Source: UBA7328 sp002471345 (lineage in GTDB: Bacteria; Bacteroidota; Bacteroidia; Chitinophagales; Saprospiraceae). Taken from it: a DNA stretch of 51,813 nt. Shown here piece after piece: positions 34,338 through 44,114 of the stretch (position 1 is its first letter; each line of letters starts with the position of its first letter). The stretch is taken from contig CAXGOB010000032.1 of NCBI GenBank assembly GCA_964011275.1, forward strand, positions 1-51,813, in the 5' to 3' direction. The notes beneath the pieces are model-generated. The model was not told the origin of the DNA, did not search any database, and saw only the letters and a program-made list of their open reading frames with translations. Both the position numbers and the translations under genes were made by a program.

Positions 34338-36092
34338 ATGATTTTAACTGCCCTAACTATATTCACATTACCAAAATCGACCGTCGTGAAAAGATTTCTT
34401 TTATTCATTGGTGTTTCTCTGTCTATATCCTCCATGTTTTCTCAAAACCTTAGCACTTGTACTGAAGAATGGTGTTATGACAAAGAAGGAAATGTAATAG
34501 AATCGCTTAGATTTGATCCTGCTACCATTAAATGGCCTCTTCATTTCACTGGAGAAACTGTGAAAAATGAAGATTGGATACATATAAAGTATGAGCACCA
34601 TAACCAAGTGGATATAACATCCTTAAGGAAATACAGGAATATAATAGACGATCAGGAATATTGCGAAGACGGAGTAGCTCTTCATGATCCTTTTGGTTGT
34701 GAGTATGGGTACTCAGGTAAACCAAGCTTTATCAAAGCTTCTTGCAGCATGGTGGGAGTAAGTCATAAAGAACGAGAGATCAAATTAGGTGTAGGCTCTT
34801 GCTTTAAGAAAATAATAGATTGGACTATTATCGACTGGTGTGCTTACGATCCAAAGGAAGATAATAGTCCTGATAATGATGATCTATTTTTGGTCAAAGA
34901 CCTGGTTAATGGCTATTCGTACTATTCATATAATAGTGAATACGGCAGTTTAGATAAAGATGGGACATACCACTATCAGCAAATAATAAAAGTTGGAGAT
35001 GTAGAGCAACCTGAAATCATACATTCTGAAGAAATGCATTTGGAAGTAGGGAATGCATGTAAGATAGAGGTACTTACGTTAGGAAACAGGGCTGTGGATG
35101 CAGGAGTCTGTCCTTCTGAGAATTTTACTTGGACGGTTACTCTTTACCAAGAAGACGAGAAATCAGAGATATTGGAGTATACCTCTATAGAGGAAGACTC
35201 CGTAGAAGTGAATCTTGAAAACCTTACTCCCGGATCATATAAGATCTACTGGAGAGTAAAGGATGGGTGTAACAATCTGCAAGAAGTAAGACAAATTATT
35301 AATGTAGATGATTATAAAGCACCTAGTATCATCTGTAGAGGTAGCTTTAGTGTAGGTGTAGGGTCTCCTGGGGAGCCTATTACAACATGGGCCAGGGATT
35401 TTGTCAAGTCGGTATCTGATAATTGTAGTTCTCCCGAAGAAATATTGTTGTCATTTGATAAAGACAGTATAACGAGCACCTTGGATCTTACATGTGAAAG
35501 TCATTTGGGAGAGGCTGAAATACCTATTTATGCCACAGATCGTGAGGGCAATCAGAGTTATTGTATAGTCAAAAGTAAATTCAGTTCTAGCGACCCTAAT
35601 TGTAAAAGAAATATCAGTGCCTCGGGTCAATTGTTAGATCAAAATGGAAATGCACTTACAAATAAAAGTCTCCTTTTTCAAATCTCCGGCTATGGAAATA
35701 AGGTGATACATACAGATGGTTATGGAATGTTCAGTATTGATCAGGGCATACCTTTGACATCAGAGGCGTCCATTTCTCTTAATAGTGAAGTGATGACTGG
35801 TAAGATATCCACATTTGACCTTGTTGCTATACAAAAGCATGTAATGAAAGCTGAAATGATTTCTGATATGTACAAATATGCTGCAGCTGATATTAATGGC
35901 GATGGAGATGTTTCCTTAGAAGATGTGAAGATACTCAGAGGATATCTTTTAGGAATTACTCGATTTGATGATGTTTTAGGGAATAAACTGATAGATATAG
36001 ATTCAGGTCTATCAGCAAGAACTATTAAGCTCACAGAAGATATGAGTGCTCTACGACTTTCTATTGTGGTGACTGGAGATGTAGTGGAGTAA
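34338..36092 (+). CDS. Secreted dockerin-domain protein
   Basis: 584 residues. A hydrophobic signal follows VVKRF and ends near MFSQ; an alternative GTG start at 34386 gives a more standard signal peptide. The middle has Cys-rich, Ig-like stretches with DWTIIDWCAYD, HYQQIIKVGD and APSIICRG, a pattern I associate with large Saprospiraceae surface proteins. A dockerin type I pair follows at 488-541 (KISTFDLVAIQKH, then DINGDGDVSLEDV with calcium-binding Asp/Asn). The protein ends about 40 residues later, without the type IX sorting domain expected in this setting. Its role is unknown, perhaps surface adhesion or matrix. Confidence 0.7.
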   Translation: MILTALTIFTLPKSTVVKRFLLFIGVSLSISSMFSQNLSTCTEEWCYDKEGNVIESLRFDPATIKWPLHFTGETVKNEDWIHIKYEHHNQVDITSLRKYRNIIDDQEYCEDGVALHDPFGCEYGYSGKPSFIKASCSMVGVSHKEREIKLGVGSCFKKIIDWTIIDWCAYDPKEDNSPDNDDLFLVKDLVNGYSYYSYNSEYGSLDKDGTYHYQQIIKVGDVEQPEIIHSEEMHLEVGNACKIEVLTLGNRAVDAGVCPSENFTWTVTLYQEDEKSEILEYTSIEEDSVEVNLENLTPGSYKIYWRVKDGCNNLQEVRQIINVDDYKAPSIICRGSFSVGVGSPGEPITTWARDFVKSVSDNCSSPEEILLSFDKDSITSTLDLTCESHLGEAEIPIYATDREGNQSYCIVKSKFSSSDPNCKRNISASGQLLDQNGNALTNKSLLFQISGYGNKVIHTDGYGMFSIDQGIPLTSEASISLNSEVMTGKISTFDLVAIQKHVMKAEMISDMYKYAAADINGDGDVSLEDVKILRGYLLGITRFDDVLGNKLIDIDSGLSARTIKLTEDMSALRLSIVVTGDVVE

Positions 36093-36234
36093 TATTTATC
36101 TACAATTGGTAAAACTGCGATTTACTTGCAATTTTGATTTCTTTATTTTAGAATAGGTCCTTAGGTGGGTAATTCAAAAGTTTTTAGAAATGAACATTTG
36201 GCTTTGAGATCATATTATCCTATTGAGTTTACAT

Positions 36235-38439
36235 TTACCTCCTAAAAGTGTAACTATACTTAACAATCATCTGTCTCTGATTACTAAATGGTAGTTCAGG
36301 ATCAAATCGACTCCGTCTAATGTTTAGATCATCGTTATAAACAATGTATAGGTCATTGCCTTCACTAGGATTGTATCTGAACCTAAAGTTTCCACCATAA
36401 GTAGCATCTAGACTATTGTATTGAATAAAAGCTGCTACAGAAGCCTTGGTAGAGAACATATATAATGCTTTCAAGCCTAATAGATGTGCCCTGAAATATT
36501 GATTACGCTGATCATAGTCTGCATTGTTATATTCGTATGAAGCGGTGAGTTCAAGAGAGGAGTTCACGGCCCAGTTTGGAGCAAGTTCGATTTTTGTATA
36601 ATCTCCGTCATAAAGCGTTCCTATTTCTATACCTACAGAAGTAAAAAAAGCATTAGTACCTGGAGAGGTAAATTCAATCTCTGTGGATCCGAAATCATGT
36701 CTGCCTGCAGGGATGGTCACGTCATCAGAAAGATCAAAAGACTCCTGTAAATTTTCTATTCGAGGTCTATAGCTTGCTTTGATGCTCATGTTGTTATTCC
36801 AGATTACATTCCATCCCATTCTCCAGAATAATGACTCTATTTCTTTTGTCTCTTTATTCCAATGAGCTACTCCCCCAGAATCAAAGCCATGTCTGAATAT
36901 TTTTGAAGCAGCAGGAGCAAATGTATATTGAGTCCTATTCCCAAATCGCAAATAATTTTCTCGTTGTTGGAATCCTAATCCGGGGTTGAAATTTTTACCT
37001 GCAAAAGACCCTGAAAGCCCATAACTAAAACCTCTGTTTGTGTTACGAGTCAACCATATTTTGAGGAATGAAGGATCTAGTGAAAATAAACTGTTGTCTT
37101 CTATATCTCCATCAAAAGTCTGTGCCCATCTGATATTCAAAAAATCCTGTCCAAAAAGATTTATACTGGCATCCAGGCCATAAGCTGTGTTATATGAACC
37201 GTCAATTCCTACGCGATTGGTTATAAGTATTCCAGCATCTGAGGTAGGATTGAATATCCGAGATTTTGCTCTTAATACAGTGAAGTTTTCTCCATTCTGT
37301 ACATCATTGTCATGAGTCTGCATATTGATCATTCCAAAATCCCATCCTCCTGATCTACCTACTAATCGCGCTCCTCCTAAAATTCTTTGTTGGTTTCCAT
37401 CGTTATCGAGACCTATTCTACGGCTATAAAATAGTTGATTTGAACGATCCATTCCAAAGTTGAACACTCCTGATCTTTCTTGAAAGAACAATCTCTTTTC
37501 TGGAAAGAAAAGACTAAAACGAGAAAGGTTTACTTGCTGATCATCGACTTCTACCTGAGCAAAGTCAGTATTAAGGCTCAAATCTAAATTCCAATTATTA
37601 TTGATACCGTATTTGATATCTAGCCCTACTTCTTTTTTGAAATTATTGTCTAAAATGTAACCATTTCTTGATGCATTCAGGTCGTTTTTTTGATTTAAGC
37701 CTCCCAATACATATGGAGTGATATAAAGTGGCTTACTTGTCTTTACTCCTGTCATTCCCACTTCCTGTGTCAAGGAAGGTCTCCATGTGCTCCAATCTCC
37801 ATAGTCAGGGGATACCTCAGGGAAGATATGCACTTCACCTTTACGAGCTATATATCGCCATACTGTCATTCCCATTGTCACCTTATCGCCTTTGGGGCTG
37901 AATGGAAGAGAGGTAAAAGGTATTCTCATTTCCACATACCATCCTTTATCATCTCGACTCGTCTTTACATCCCAGTAATTATTCCAACTTACATTCACTG
38001 GGTTACGTCCTAATCCATCATTTATAACTTGAGCATCCATTCTCAGTCCTGTAGGAGTAGTGAAAAATGCACATGCATTCTCCTTATCATTGAATGAATC
38101 TATGATGATTCCAAAGTATGCAGTACTCGGGCTCATGGCATCCCTTTTTTTTGTATTTGCCATGATTTTATCAGGTGCGCTATCGAAATTTTTACCGGAC
38201 AGGTAGACGTAATCTTCATCATAAGTGATGCGGATCACTGTCTCCTCAGTCATCTCTCCTCTAAATTCAGGATAACCCATGATAAGAGGTACAGGCTCTA
38301 TAGCTCCCCACTCAGCATCGTCTACTTTGCCATCAAAAATTATAGGGTTTTGGAGTTTGTTAAGGGTAATTAAATCATCATCACAGAAAACAATATTTGG
38401 TAAAATAATGCAAGTGATGGCAATCAGAAATACACGCAT
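36235..38439 (-). CDS. DUF5916 protein: CBM9-like domain plus outer-membrane barrel
   Basis: 734 residues. A signal peptide spans 1-19 (FLIAITCIILPNIVFC). A carbohydrate-binding family 9-like beta-sandwich spans about 30-215, with IIFDGKVDDAEWG and VEMRIPFTSLPF. A DUF5916 region then looks like an outer-membrane beta-barrel, with FSLFFPEKRLFFQERSGVF and a final YSYTFRR. Proteins of this form are common in Bacteroidota; their ligand is unknown. The start is 10 bases after the stop of the desaturase gene on the same strand, so the two are likely co-transcribed. Confidence 0.85.
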   Translation of the reverse strand: MRVFLIAITCIILPNIVFCDDDLITLNKLQNPIIFDGKVDDAEWGAIEPVPLIMGYPEFRGEMTEETVIRITYDEDYVYLSGKNFDSAPDKIMANTKKRDAMSPSTAYFGIIIDSFNDKENACAFFTTPTGLRMDAQVINDGLGRNPVNVSWNNYWDVKTSRDDKGWYVEMRIPFTSLPFSPKGDKVTMGMTVWRYIARKGEVHIFPEVSPDYGDWSTWRPSLTQEVGMTGVKTSKPLYITPYVLGGLNQKNDLNASRNGYILDNNFKKEVGLDIKYGINNNWNLDLSLNTDFAQVEVDDQQVNLSRFSLFFPEKRLFFQERSGVFNFGMDRSNQLFYSRRIGLDNDGNQQRILGGARLVGRSGGWDFGMINMQTHDNDVQNGENFTVLRAKSRIFNPTSDAGILITNRVGIDGSYNTAYGLDASINLFGQDFLNIRWAQTFDGDIEDNSLFSLDPSFLKIWLTRNTNRGFSYGLSGSFAGKNFNPGLGFQQRENYLRFGNRTQYTFAPAASKIFRHGFDSGGVAHWNKETKEIESLFWRMGWNVIWNNNMSIKASYRPRIENLQESFDLSDDVTIPAGRHDFGSTEIEFTSPGTNAFFTSVGIEIGTLYDGDYTKIELAPNWAVNSSLELTASYEYNNADYDQRNQYFRAHLLGLKALYMFSTKASVAAFIQYNSLDATYGGNFRFRYNPSEGNDLYIVYNDDLNIRRSRFDPELPFSNQRQMIVKYSYTFRR

Positions 38440-38449
38440 TTCTATTGTT

Positions 38450-39472
38450 TTATACTCCTATAAGAGTTTCTTTGACCTCTCGAGCTTTGTGGAAGTCAGA
38501 CTCATTTTTAGTCAGATTTACTCCACCTCTATCGTCTCTGAGTACCCTTGAAAATAAAGACAAATCTCCTTCCCATAACCAAGTGAAAAATAACTTTGTC
38601 CATGACTTATGATATACAAGTGTATCATAGAATTCTGGAGCGATGGCCCTTACTTTAGGAAGATTATTCCATGGCACATATGAGAAGTCATGATGTTCAT
38701 TATGATATCCTACATTGAATGCTAACTTATTTAAAGGTCCATAGTAACTATATGTCTCTTGTGGAGGTGCTACAAGGTAGTGTTCTTGTATCCATCTTGC
38801 TCCAAGTGGATGGAGTCCTACAGAGAAGAATAATGAAGCAACCAAATATAGCAACGATGTCCAACCAAAGAAGTAAACCACAGCAATATCACATAACAGT
38901 ACAGTCGCTAAATTCACAAATGTCCATTTGTCAGTGAATTTGATTTCTTTTAATCTAAATTTTCTTACAATCTGAAATATTGGAAACATCAACAGCCAAA
39001 AGGCCTTTCCAATGACACTGTTACCAATGAGTTTAGCTTCCCAACGACTAGGAAGGTCAGCATCTAAATCATGATGACCTTGGAATGCATGGTGCTTCAA
39101 ATGATATCTTCTAAATTCTGTTGAAGTAGGAAAGGCATTTGGAATATCACAGAGGATACCAGCCCACATATTCGCTACTCTATTCTTAAATACCATGTTA
39201 TGAGTACACTCATGGATTAAAACAAACAATCCGTGATTTGCGAAAGCTCCAATACCATAGGCAGCAAGCAGGATTATCCACCATGCTTGATCTTTAAGTA
39301 GGTATGCAACTCCAAGTTGCAATGCTACCAATCCAATTATGTAAAAGATAGTATTGGAATTTCTACCCATTAGGTCTTTTATCTCTGGGTGTTTTGTAAG
39401 GATTTCCTTACATCTTGCGATATGCGGTTCGGGAGAATCGCTGTAGGTAAAGTCTTTTGTAGATGTGGTCAT
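38450..39472 (-). CDS. Fatty acid desaturase, sphingolipid delta-4 (DEGS1-like)
   Basis: A 340-residue membrane di-iron desaturase with three histidine boxes: HECTH (87-91), HLKHH (124-128) and HNEHH (257-261). It follows animal dihydroceramide delta-4 desaturase (DEGS1) from end to end. The N-terminus reads FTYSDSPEPHIARCKEILTK and HPEIKDLM, and the segment ETYSYYGPLN with FNVGYHNEHHDF is nearly the same as in the human enzyme. About four to six membrane segments are visible. The likely reaction is insertion of the 4,5-trans double bond into a dihydroceramide or long-chain base, feasible since many Bacteroidota make sphingolipids. It is the first gene of a pair with the DUF5916 protein. Confidence 0.85.
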   Translation of the reverse strand: MTTSTKDFTYSDSPEPHIARCKEILTKHPEIKDLMGRNSNTIFYIIGLVALQLGVAYLLKDQAWWIILLAAYGIGAFANHGLFVLIHECTHNMVFKNRVANMWAGILCDIPNAFPTSTEFRRYHLKHHAFQGHHDLDADLPSRWEAKLIGNSVIGKAFWLLMFPIFQIVRKFRLKEIKFTDKWTFVNLATVLLCDIAVVYFFGWTSLLYLVASLFFSVGLHPLGARWIQEHYLVAPPQETYSYYGPLNKLAFNVGYHNEHHDFSYVPWNNLPKVRAIAPEFYDTLVYHKSWTKLFFTWLWEGDLSLFSRVLRDDRGGVNLTKNESDFHKAREVKETLIGV

Positions 39473-39631
39473 TTTAGTAGTTGAAAATTGTGCTGCAAAT
39501 TACGCTATAATCAGCGACAAGTATTGAAGTTATTTGGTAATTCATATATATAAACACATTTATCTTCAATTAGATTAGAATTAAAGTAAATATTACTAAT
39601 TTTTCACTTCCAAAAGTCAAAAAACGCCATC

Positions 39632-42430
39632 ATGAGAAATACCCTAATTCTTGTCACATTTTTCATTATAAATCAATTGCTTTATAGTCAGGATATGAGG
39701 TGTTTTACCTCTGGTGCCGATACCAACACTAAAACTATATCTGCGCTCACGTCTTGTGGAAAATATTTTTGGGGATCAGTTGAAGGAGTAGTTAGTTATA
39801 CTGATACTTACAATTGTGGCTCAGGCAACTCTTGGATTGGAGGGGAGTCAATATTTTACTTCAAAGATGTAGTAAAAGGACGTTATACTTTTAAAATTGA
39901 AGGGTTTGCGACGGATTTGGACCTTTTTATTCTCTCCGGATGTGATGAAAATATGTGCCTTACAAGTGAAGGTGCCCAGGGTAGTTCAGGTGCGGTAGAG
40001 AGTTCTTCAATTGATCTTGAAGATGGAGAGAATGTATATATAGTAATAGATGGAAAATTCGTGAGTTCAGCGGACTTTTCACTTCAAATTACTTGTGAAG
40101 GGTTTTGCGATGATCTGAGATCTATTTCTTGCGGCTCCGCAAGAAGGCATTCTAATTACAGCTACAGTACAAGTAATCATATTAATTCTCATCCCGACTG
40201 TGGAGAAGGTTCTTATTCTCAACCTGATGTTGGATATTCTGTGAAGACTTATGGTAATTCACCAATTACTATAGATTTGGCACCTCACCATTCAATAGAC
40301 TTGGACCTATTTGTATATGATGATTGTGGAGGTAAGTTGTCTAATTGTTTGGGTAAAAGTGCAAGTTCACCTTGGGGTGAAAGTGTTTACTTAGCTTCAG
40401 GAGGAAATGGAGATTATATATATCCAGTAGTAGACGGTAAGTCTCAATCTGGAAATTATGATATCGCTGTGACCTGTGGAAGTCCATGTGATACACGGCC
40501 CATTAAGATAAGTTGCAATGCTCTTATACATTCTACTACAAAAGGAAAATCAAATAATGCGAGCTATTATAGCTCAGATCCATATGGTAATAAAGGTCAA
40601 AACTGGGGCCCAGAAGAAGTATATGAGATAAATCTTGATGATACTTATGAAATAGATATTAGATTGGATATATACGGTAGCGAAGATCTCAATCTTTATT
40701 TGTTAGAAAGTCATTGTGATCCCGGATCGTGCATAAGAAGTAGTAAAAGAAACTACGGTGGAGGAGTTGAACAAATCAAAGAAACATTAAGCAAAGGTCG
40801 GTACTATATCGTGGTAGAAGGATATAGAGGTGCATCTTCTGATTTTACTTTAAGTGTAACAGGGTGTGGATGCATTATTGAAAATGCTCTTGTTTGTGGT
40901 GAACCAATGGAAGGGACATTGAAAAATGGGACTAATAACTTCACCACCTTGGATGGGGATTGTTTTCTATATAAACTAGACTTGCCAAGTGAAGATTTGA
41001 TTTATTCCTTTATTGCCAAAGAAGATGGGTATTATTCATTTATGCTCTATGGTATGGATCATGCAATGGATCTCTTTTTGACTGATGACTGTAAAGATCC
41101 TGCCCACTGTTTAGGAAGTTCTACTAGAATAGGTATCAATGCAGATATCGTGAATATTCAAATGAATAAGGGAGAGCAGGTTTTCGCTCTCGTAGATGGA
41201 TTGATCGATGCTAGGAATTCAGATTTTTTTATTGAGGTGATCTGTACAGGTGAAGATACCGAACCGGATGAAGATGATCCTTCTGATGAGGAAGAACCTT
41301 CAGAAGATATTATCCCAACTATAGGCTGTGGCGAAACTTTTAATGGAACTACTGTAGATAAAAATTCGGTGTATAGAAAAGGAGATTATACTTGCTTCAT
41401 TTCTTCCTTAGATTTCAAGGGAGGTGAGGAGTTGGTCAGATTTCAAAAAGAAGACGACAATGATTTATTGGTCGTCCACATGTTTCATGGACAAAAGTCC
41501 TTAGAGAATTTGTCAATGTTCATCATGGATTCTACAATGAATGAAGTAGGTAATTGCAAAGGTTTGAATTTTAGAGGGGATAAGACTATAGGAAATGGTA
41601 GTGTAATTGGAGAGTACTACACGGATAAAGACAACCCACTTCCAGCAGGCACTTATTATGCCGTGCTTGATGGATATAATAGTCGTGTGGCTTCTGATTT
41701 TTCTTTGACAACATCATGTTCTTTTATTGATTGCGATTCGATTGTAGGATTGCCATGTGGTGAAAGTTTAGTTGCAGAGAGTACTGAAAACTCATTTAAT
41801 GGAGAGAGTATGTACTATGGAGACCAAGAAATATATGTGGGTTACACAGGAGGGGAGAATATTTATAGTTTCTGTCTGGATAGCGCTGCTTCTATAGATG
41901 TTGATATATATGGTTTGAAAGCTATTGATGGGTACTCCGGAGACTTAGATTTGTTCTTAGTAGAAAATATATGTTCAGATGATAAAAGAGTTGTGGCCTC
42001 TTCTAGAAATAGAGGTGCTGAAGACGAAAATATTAGTGTTGATCTTAAGGCAGGGGAGTATTACATGGTTGTGGATGGCTGGAATGGATCAAGAGCCACG
42101 TTTTCATTTAGAAATGATGTGTGTTACGCTGCTGACTGTGGAAAAAGTAAAAAACTAATAGCCTTCTCTAAAAATTTAAAAACAGAAGGAGCTTTCCAAG
42201 TTTATCCTAATCCATTTACAAATCAGATCAAATTAAGTTATGATCCTGTGAGTGGGAATAATTATCTGATTTCCTTATATAATATCTCTGGAGAATTATT
42301 GATTTCAGAGAAAAGCGTAGGAGGGAATATTGATATTTCTGATTGGTTCGAATCTGAATCAAGTGGTGTGTTTTATCTTCAAATAATGGATGGGTCCATT
42401 GTGAGAGGTCAAAAATTAATTAAAATGTAG
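39632..42430 (+). CDS. Large secreted protein with six PPC-like modules and a T9SS sorting domain
   Basis: 932 residues. A signal peptide spans 1-20 (to YSQ). Six modules, each ending in a DG-type motif followed by a DFSL-type strand, have these motifs at 139, 267, 395, 521, 679 and 814, so the repeat is about 128 residues for the first four. They resemble bacterial pre-peptidase C-terminal (PPC) beta-sandwiches with paired cysteines. An acidic linker rich in Asp, Glu and Pro sits at 541-560. The C-terminal 80 residues (FQVYPNPFTNQIKLSYD to GQKLIKM) are a type A T9SS sorting domain. It carries no catalytic domain and is probably a surface binding protein. Confidence 0.82.
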   Translation: MRNTLILVTFFIINQLLYSQDMRCFTSGADTNTKTISALTSCGKYFWGSVEGVVSYTDTYNCGSGNSWIGGESIFYFKDVVKGRYTFKIEGFATDLDLFILSGCDENMCLTSEGAQGSSGAVESSSIDLEDGENVYIVIDGKFVSSADFSLQITCEGFCDDLRSISCGSARRHSNYSYSTSNHINSHPDCGEGSYSQPDVGYSVKTYGNSPITIDLAPHHSIDLDLFVYDDCGGKLSNCLGKSASSPWGESVYLASGGNGDYIYPVVDGKSQSGNYDIAVTCGSPCDTRPIKISCNALIHSTTKGKSNNASYYSSDPYGNKGQNWGPEEVYEINLDDTYEIDIRLDIYGSEDLNLYLLESHCDPGSCIRSSKRNYGGGVEQIKETLSKGRYYIVVEGYRGASSDFTLSVTGCGCIIENALVCGEPMEGTLKNGTNNFTTLDGDCFLYKLDLPSEDLIYSFIAKEDGYYSFMLYGMDHAMDLFLTDDCKDPAHCLGSSTRIGINADIVNIQMNKGEQVFALVDGLIDARNSDFFIEVICTGEDTEPDEDDPSDEEEPSEDIIPTIGCGETFNGTTVDKNSVYRKGDYTCFISSLDFKGGEELVRFQKEDDNDLLVVHMFHGQKSLENLSMFIMDSTMNEVGNCKGLNFRGDKTIGNGSVIGEYYTDKDNPLPAGTYYAVLDGYNSRVASDFSLTTSCSFIDCDSIVGLPCGESLVAESTENSFNGESMYYGDQEIYVGYTGGENIYSFCLDSAASIDVDIYGLKAIDGYSGDLDLFLVENICSDDKRVVASSRNRGAEDENISVDLKAGEYYMVVDGWNGSRATFSFRNDVCYAADCGKSKKLIAFSKNLKTEGAFQVYPNPFTNQIKLSYDPVSGNNYLISLYNISGELLISEKSVGGNIDISDWFESESSGVFYLQIMDGSIVRGQKLIKM

Positions 42431-42433
42431 TGG

Positions 42434-42919
42434 ATGTTTCGTAAGGTCATTATAGGTCTTCTCTCTTGCTGTTCAATGATTAAATTGGCTTGTAGTCAGA
42501 CGAATAGTTTCCAATTTGAAGGTCTAGGAAATGGAATACTCTATTCTTTTAATTATGAACATGTTCATCCTCTAAAAACAAATGCTATTGCTTTTAGGTT
42601 AGGAGCAGGCTATACTCCTTTCGACGGCTCAAATTTTATAACTATCCCAGCGAGTTTGAACTACATTATTGGAAGAGGACCACACAAATTGGAATTGGGT
42701 GTTGGAGGAGTCTATTACGATGGTAAACTATATATTGTTGGAGATTATGAATATCACTCCTCATTTGGAGCTTTTACTAATGTCTATTACCGATATGATC
42801 ACCCTGATAAAAGGATGATTTTTAGAATAGGCCTCAATCCATTGGTTTCAGATGAATTGACGGCTGCATTATGGTTTGGAGTTGGCTTTGGAGTAAAGAT
42901 TGGGAAGTTGAATCCCTAA
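42434..42919 (+). CDS. Small outer-membrane beta-barrel protein
   Basis: 161 residues. The signal segment is VIIGLLSCCSMIKLACS. It is followed by alternating hydrophobic strands (YSFNYEHVHP, AIAFRLGAGYTPF, LELGVGGVYYDG, FTNVYYRYDHPD) typical of a short eight-strand-type barrel. The start is three bases after the stop of the large secreted protein, so it is very probably in the same transcript and perhaps its outer-membrane partner. There is no specific family match. Confidence 0.65.
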   Translation: MFRKVIIGLLSCCSMIKLACSQTNSFQFEGLGNGILYSFNYEHVHPLKTNAIAFRLGAGYTPFDGSNFITIPASLNYIIGRGPHKLELGVGGVYYDGKLYIVGDYEYHSSFGAFTNVYYRYDHPDKRMIFRIGLNPLVSDELTAALWFGVGFGVKIGKLNP

Positions 42920-43005
42920 GACTTAAGAAATTCTATAAGCGCATTTATCTGAATGCAATCTCTTACATTTAGGCCTTTTTGAAAACTACACTTTTCAATA
43001 TTCAT

Positions 43006-44049
43006 ATGACTACAACATTAGATTTCAAAACCGCCAAAATTTCTAGCCTTATCACTCACCATGTTGGTAACAGATTGTATGAAGATCCTCTTGTACTATC
43101 TGATGAAACATCATCGCTCTCTGAAGTGATTACTATGGATTATTTAATGACATATTTCCTGAATCAATTTCAACCTGTTGATATACAACATTTTACACAT
43201 TCAATAGATTTAGATATGAATGAGGTATATAGTTGTGTGAGAAATATATTTATTGAAGAAGAAAAGTTCATAGATGAATCAAAGAATTTGGCCAAGATGC
43301 TTTATGAACATGCTGATCACCCTCAGATTAAGTCAGGAGAACTAAATGTGGTGTATTTTGAAAATATAGAATATAATGAAGGTATAGTAAGTGCAATTGG
43401 AATTTTTAAATCTGAAAGTAATGCCCCTTTTTTGAGGATGAGAACTCAAAATTCTGGGTACTTCATTGACCATGAATTTGGCTTTGGATTGAAAAGCCTA
43501 GATAAAGGATGCCTTGTTTTAGAAACAAATGAAGAGGAGGGCTTTAGAGTTTTAGTTATTGATAAAAAGAATAAGTCTGATGCCCAATATTGGGTGGATG
43601 ACTTTTTGCGACTTTCCCCTGTAGCGGATGAATACAATGTGACCAAAGAGTTTTTAAGTGTTGCAAAAGATTTTGTGACGGATCAGCTTCCTAGTGTTCA
43701 ACCTATTGAAAAGACAGATCAAATAGACTTGCTTAACCGTACAATGGATTACTTTAAGGGAAATGAATCATTTGAAAAAGATGACTTTGAAAAGGAAGTG
43801 TTTCAAAGTGAAAAACTGATCTCTTCTTTTAGAGACTTTGAAGAAGGGTTGAGTGACCAGCAAAAACCTCAAAAGTCTTTTTATATTTCAGAGAAAGCTG
43901 TGAAGAAGCAAACTAAGATCTATAAAAGTGTTCTCAAATTAGATAAAAATTTTCACGTGTATATCCACGGCAATAGAGAAATGATAGAGAAGGGTATGGA
44001 TGAAAATGGAAGGAAATATTATAAGATATTTTTTGAGGAAGAAAACTAG
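43006..44049 (+). CDS. Nucleoid-associated protein (NdpA/YejK family)
   Basis: 347 residues from the ATG at 43006; a TTG nine codons earlier is less likely because family members begin near the TAKISSLITHHVGN segment. The family reads ITHHVGNRLYEDPLVLSDE at the start, YFENIEYNEGIVSAIGIFKSE in the middle and WVDDFLRLSPVADEYN later, as in other Bacteroidota members. NdpA-type proteins bind the nucleoid; their exact role is unclear. It is a single gene downstream of the barrel protein with an 86-base gap. Confidence 0.82.
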   Translation: MTTTLDFKTAKISSLITHHVGNRLYEDPLVLSDETSSLSEVITMDYLMTYFLNQFQPVDIQHFTHSIDLDMNEVYSCVRNIFIEEEKFIDESKNLAKMLYEHADHPQIKSGELNVVYFENIEYNEGIVSAIGIFKSESNAPFLRMRTQNSGYFIDHEFGFGLKSLDKGCLVLETNEEEGFRVLVIDKKNKSDAQYWVDDFLRLSPVADEYNVTKEFLSVAKDFVTDQLPSVQPIEKTDQIDLLNRTMDYFKGNESFEKDDFEKEVFQSEKLISSFRDFEEGLSDQQKPQKSFYISEKAVKKQTKIYKSVLKLDKNFHVYIHGNREMIEKGMDENGRKYYKIFFEEEN

Positions 44050-44114
44050 TTGATAATGAATTAGTGGTTTGACATCCTATAAATTCAGAAGTCAAAAAAT
44101 AAATCAAAGAATCA

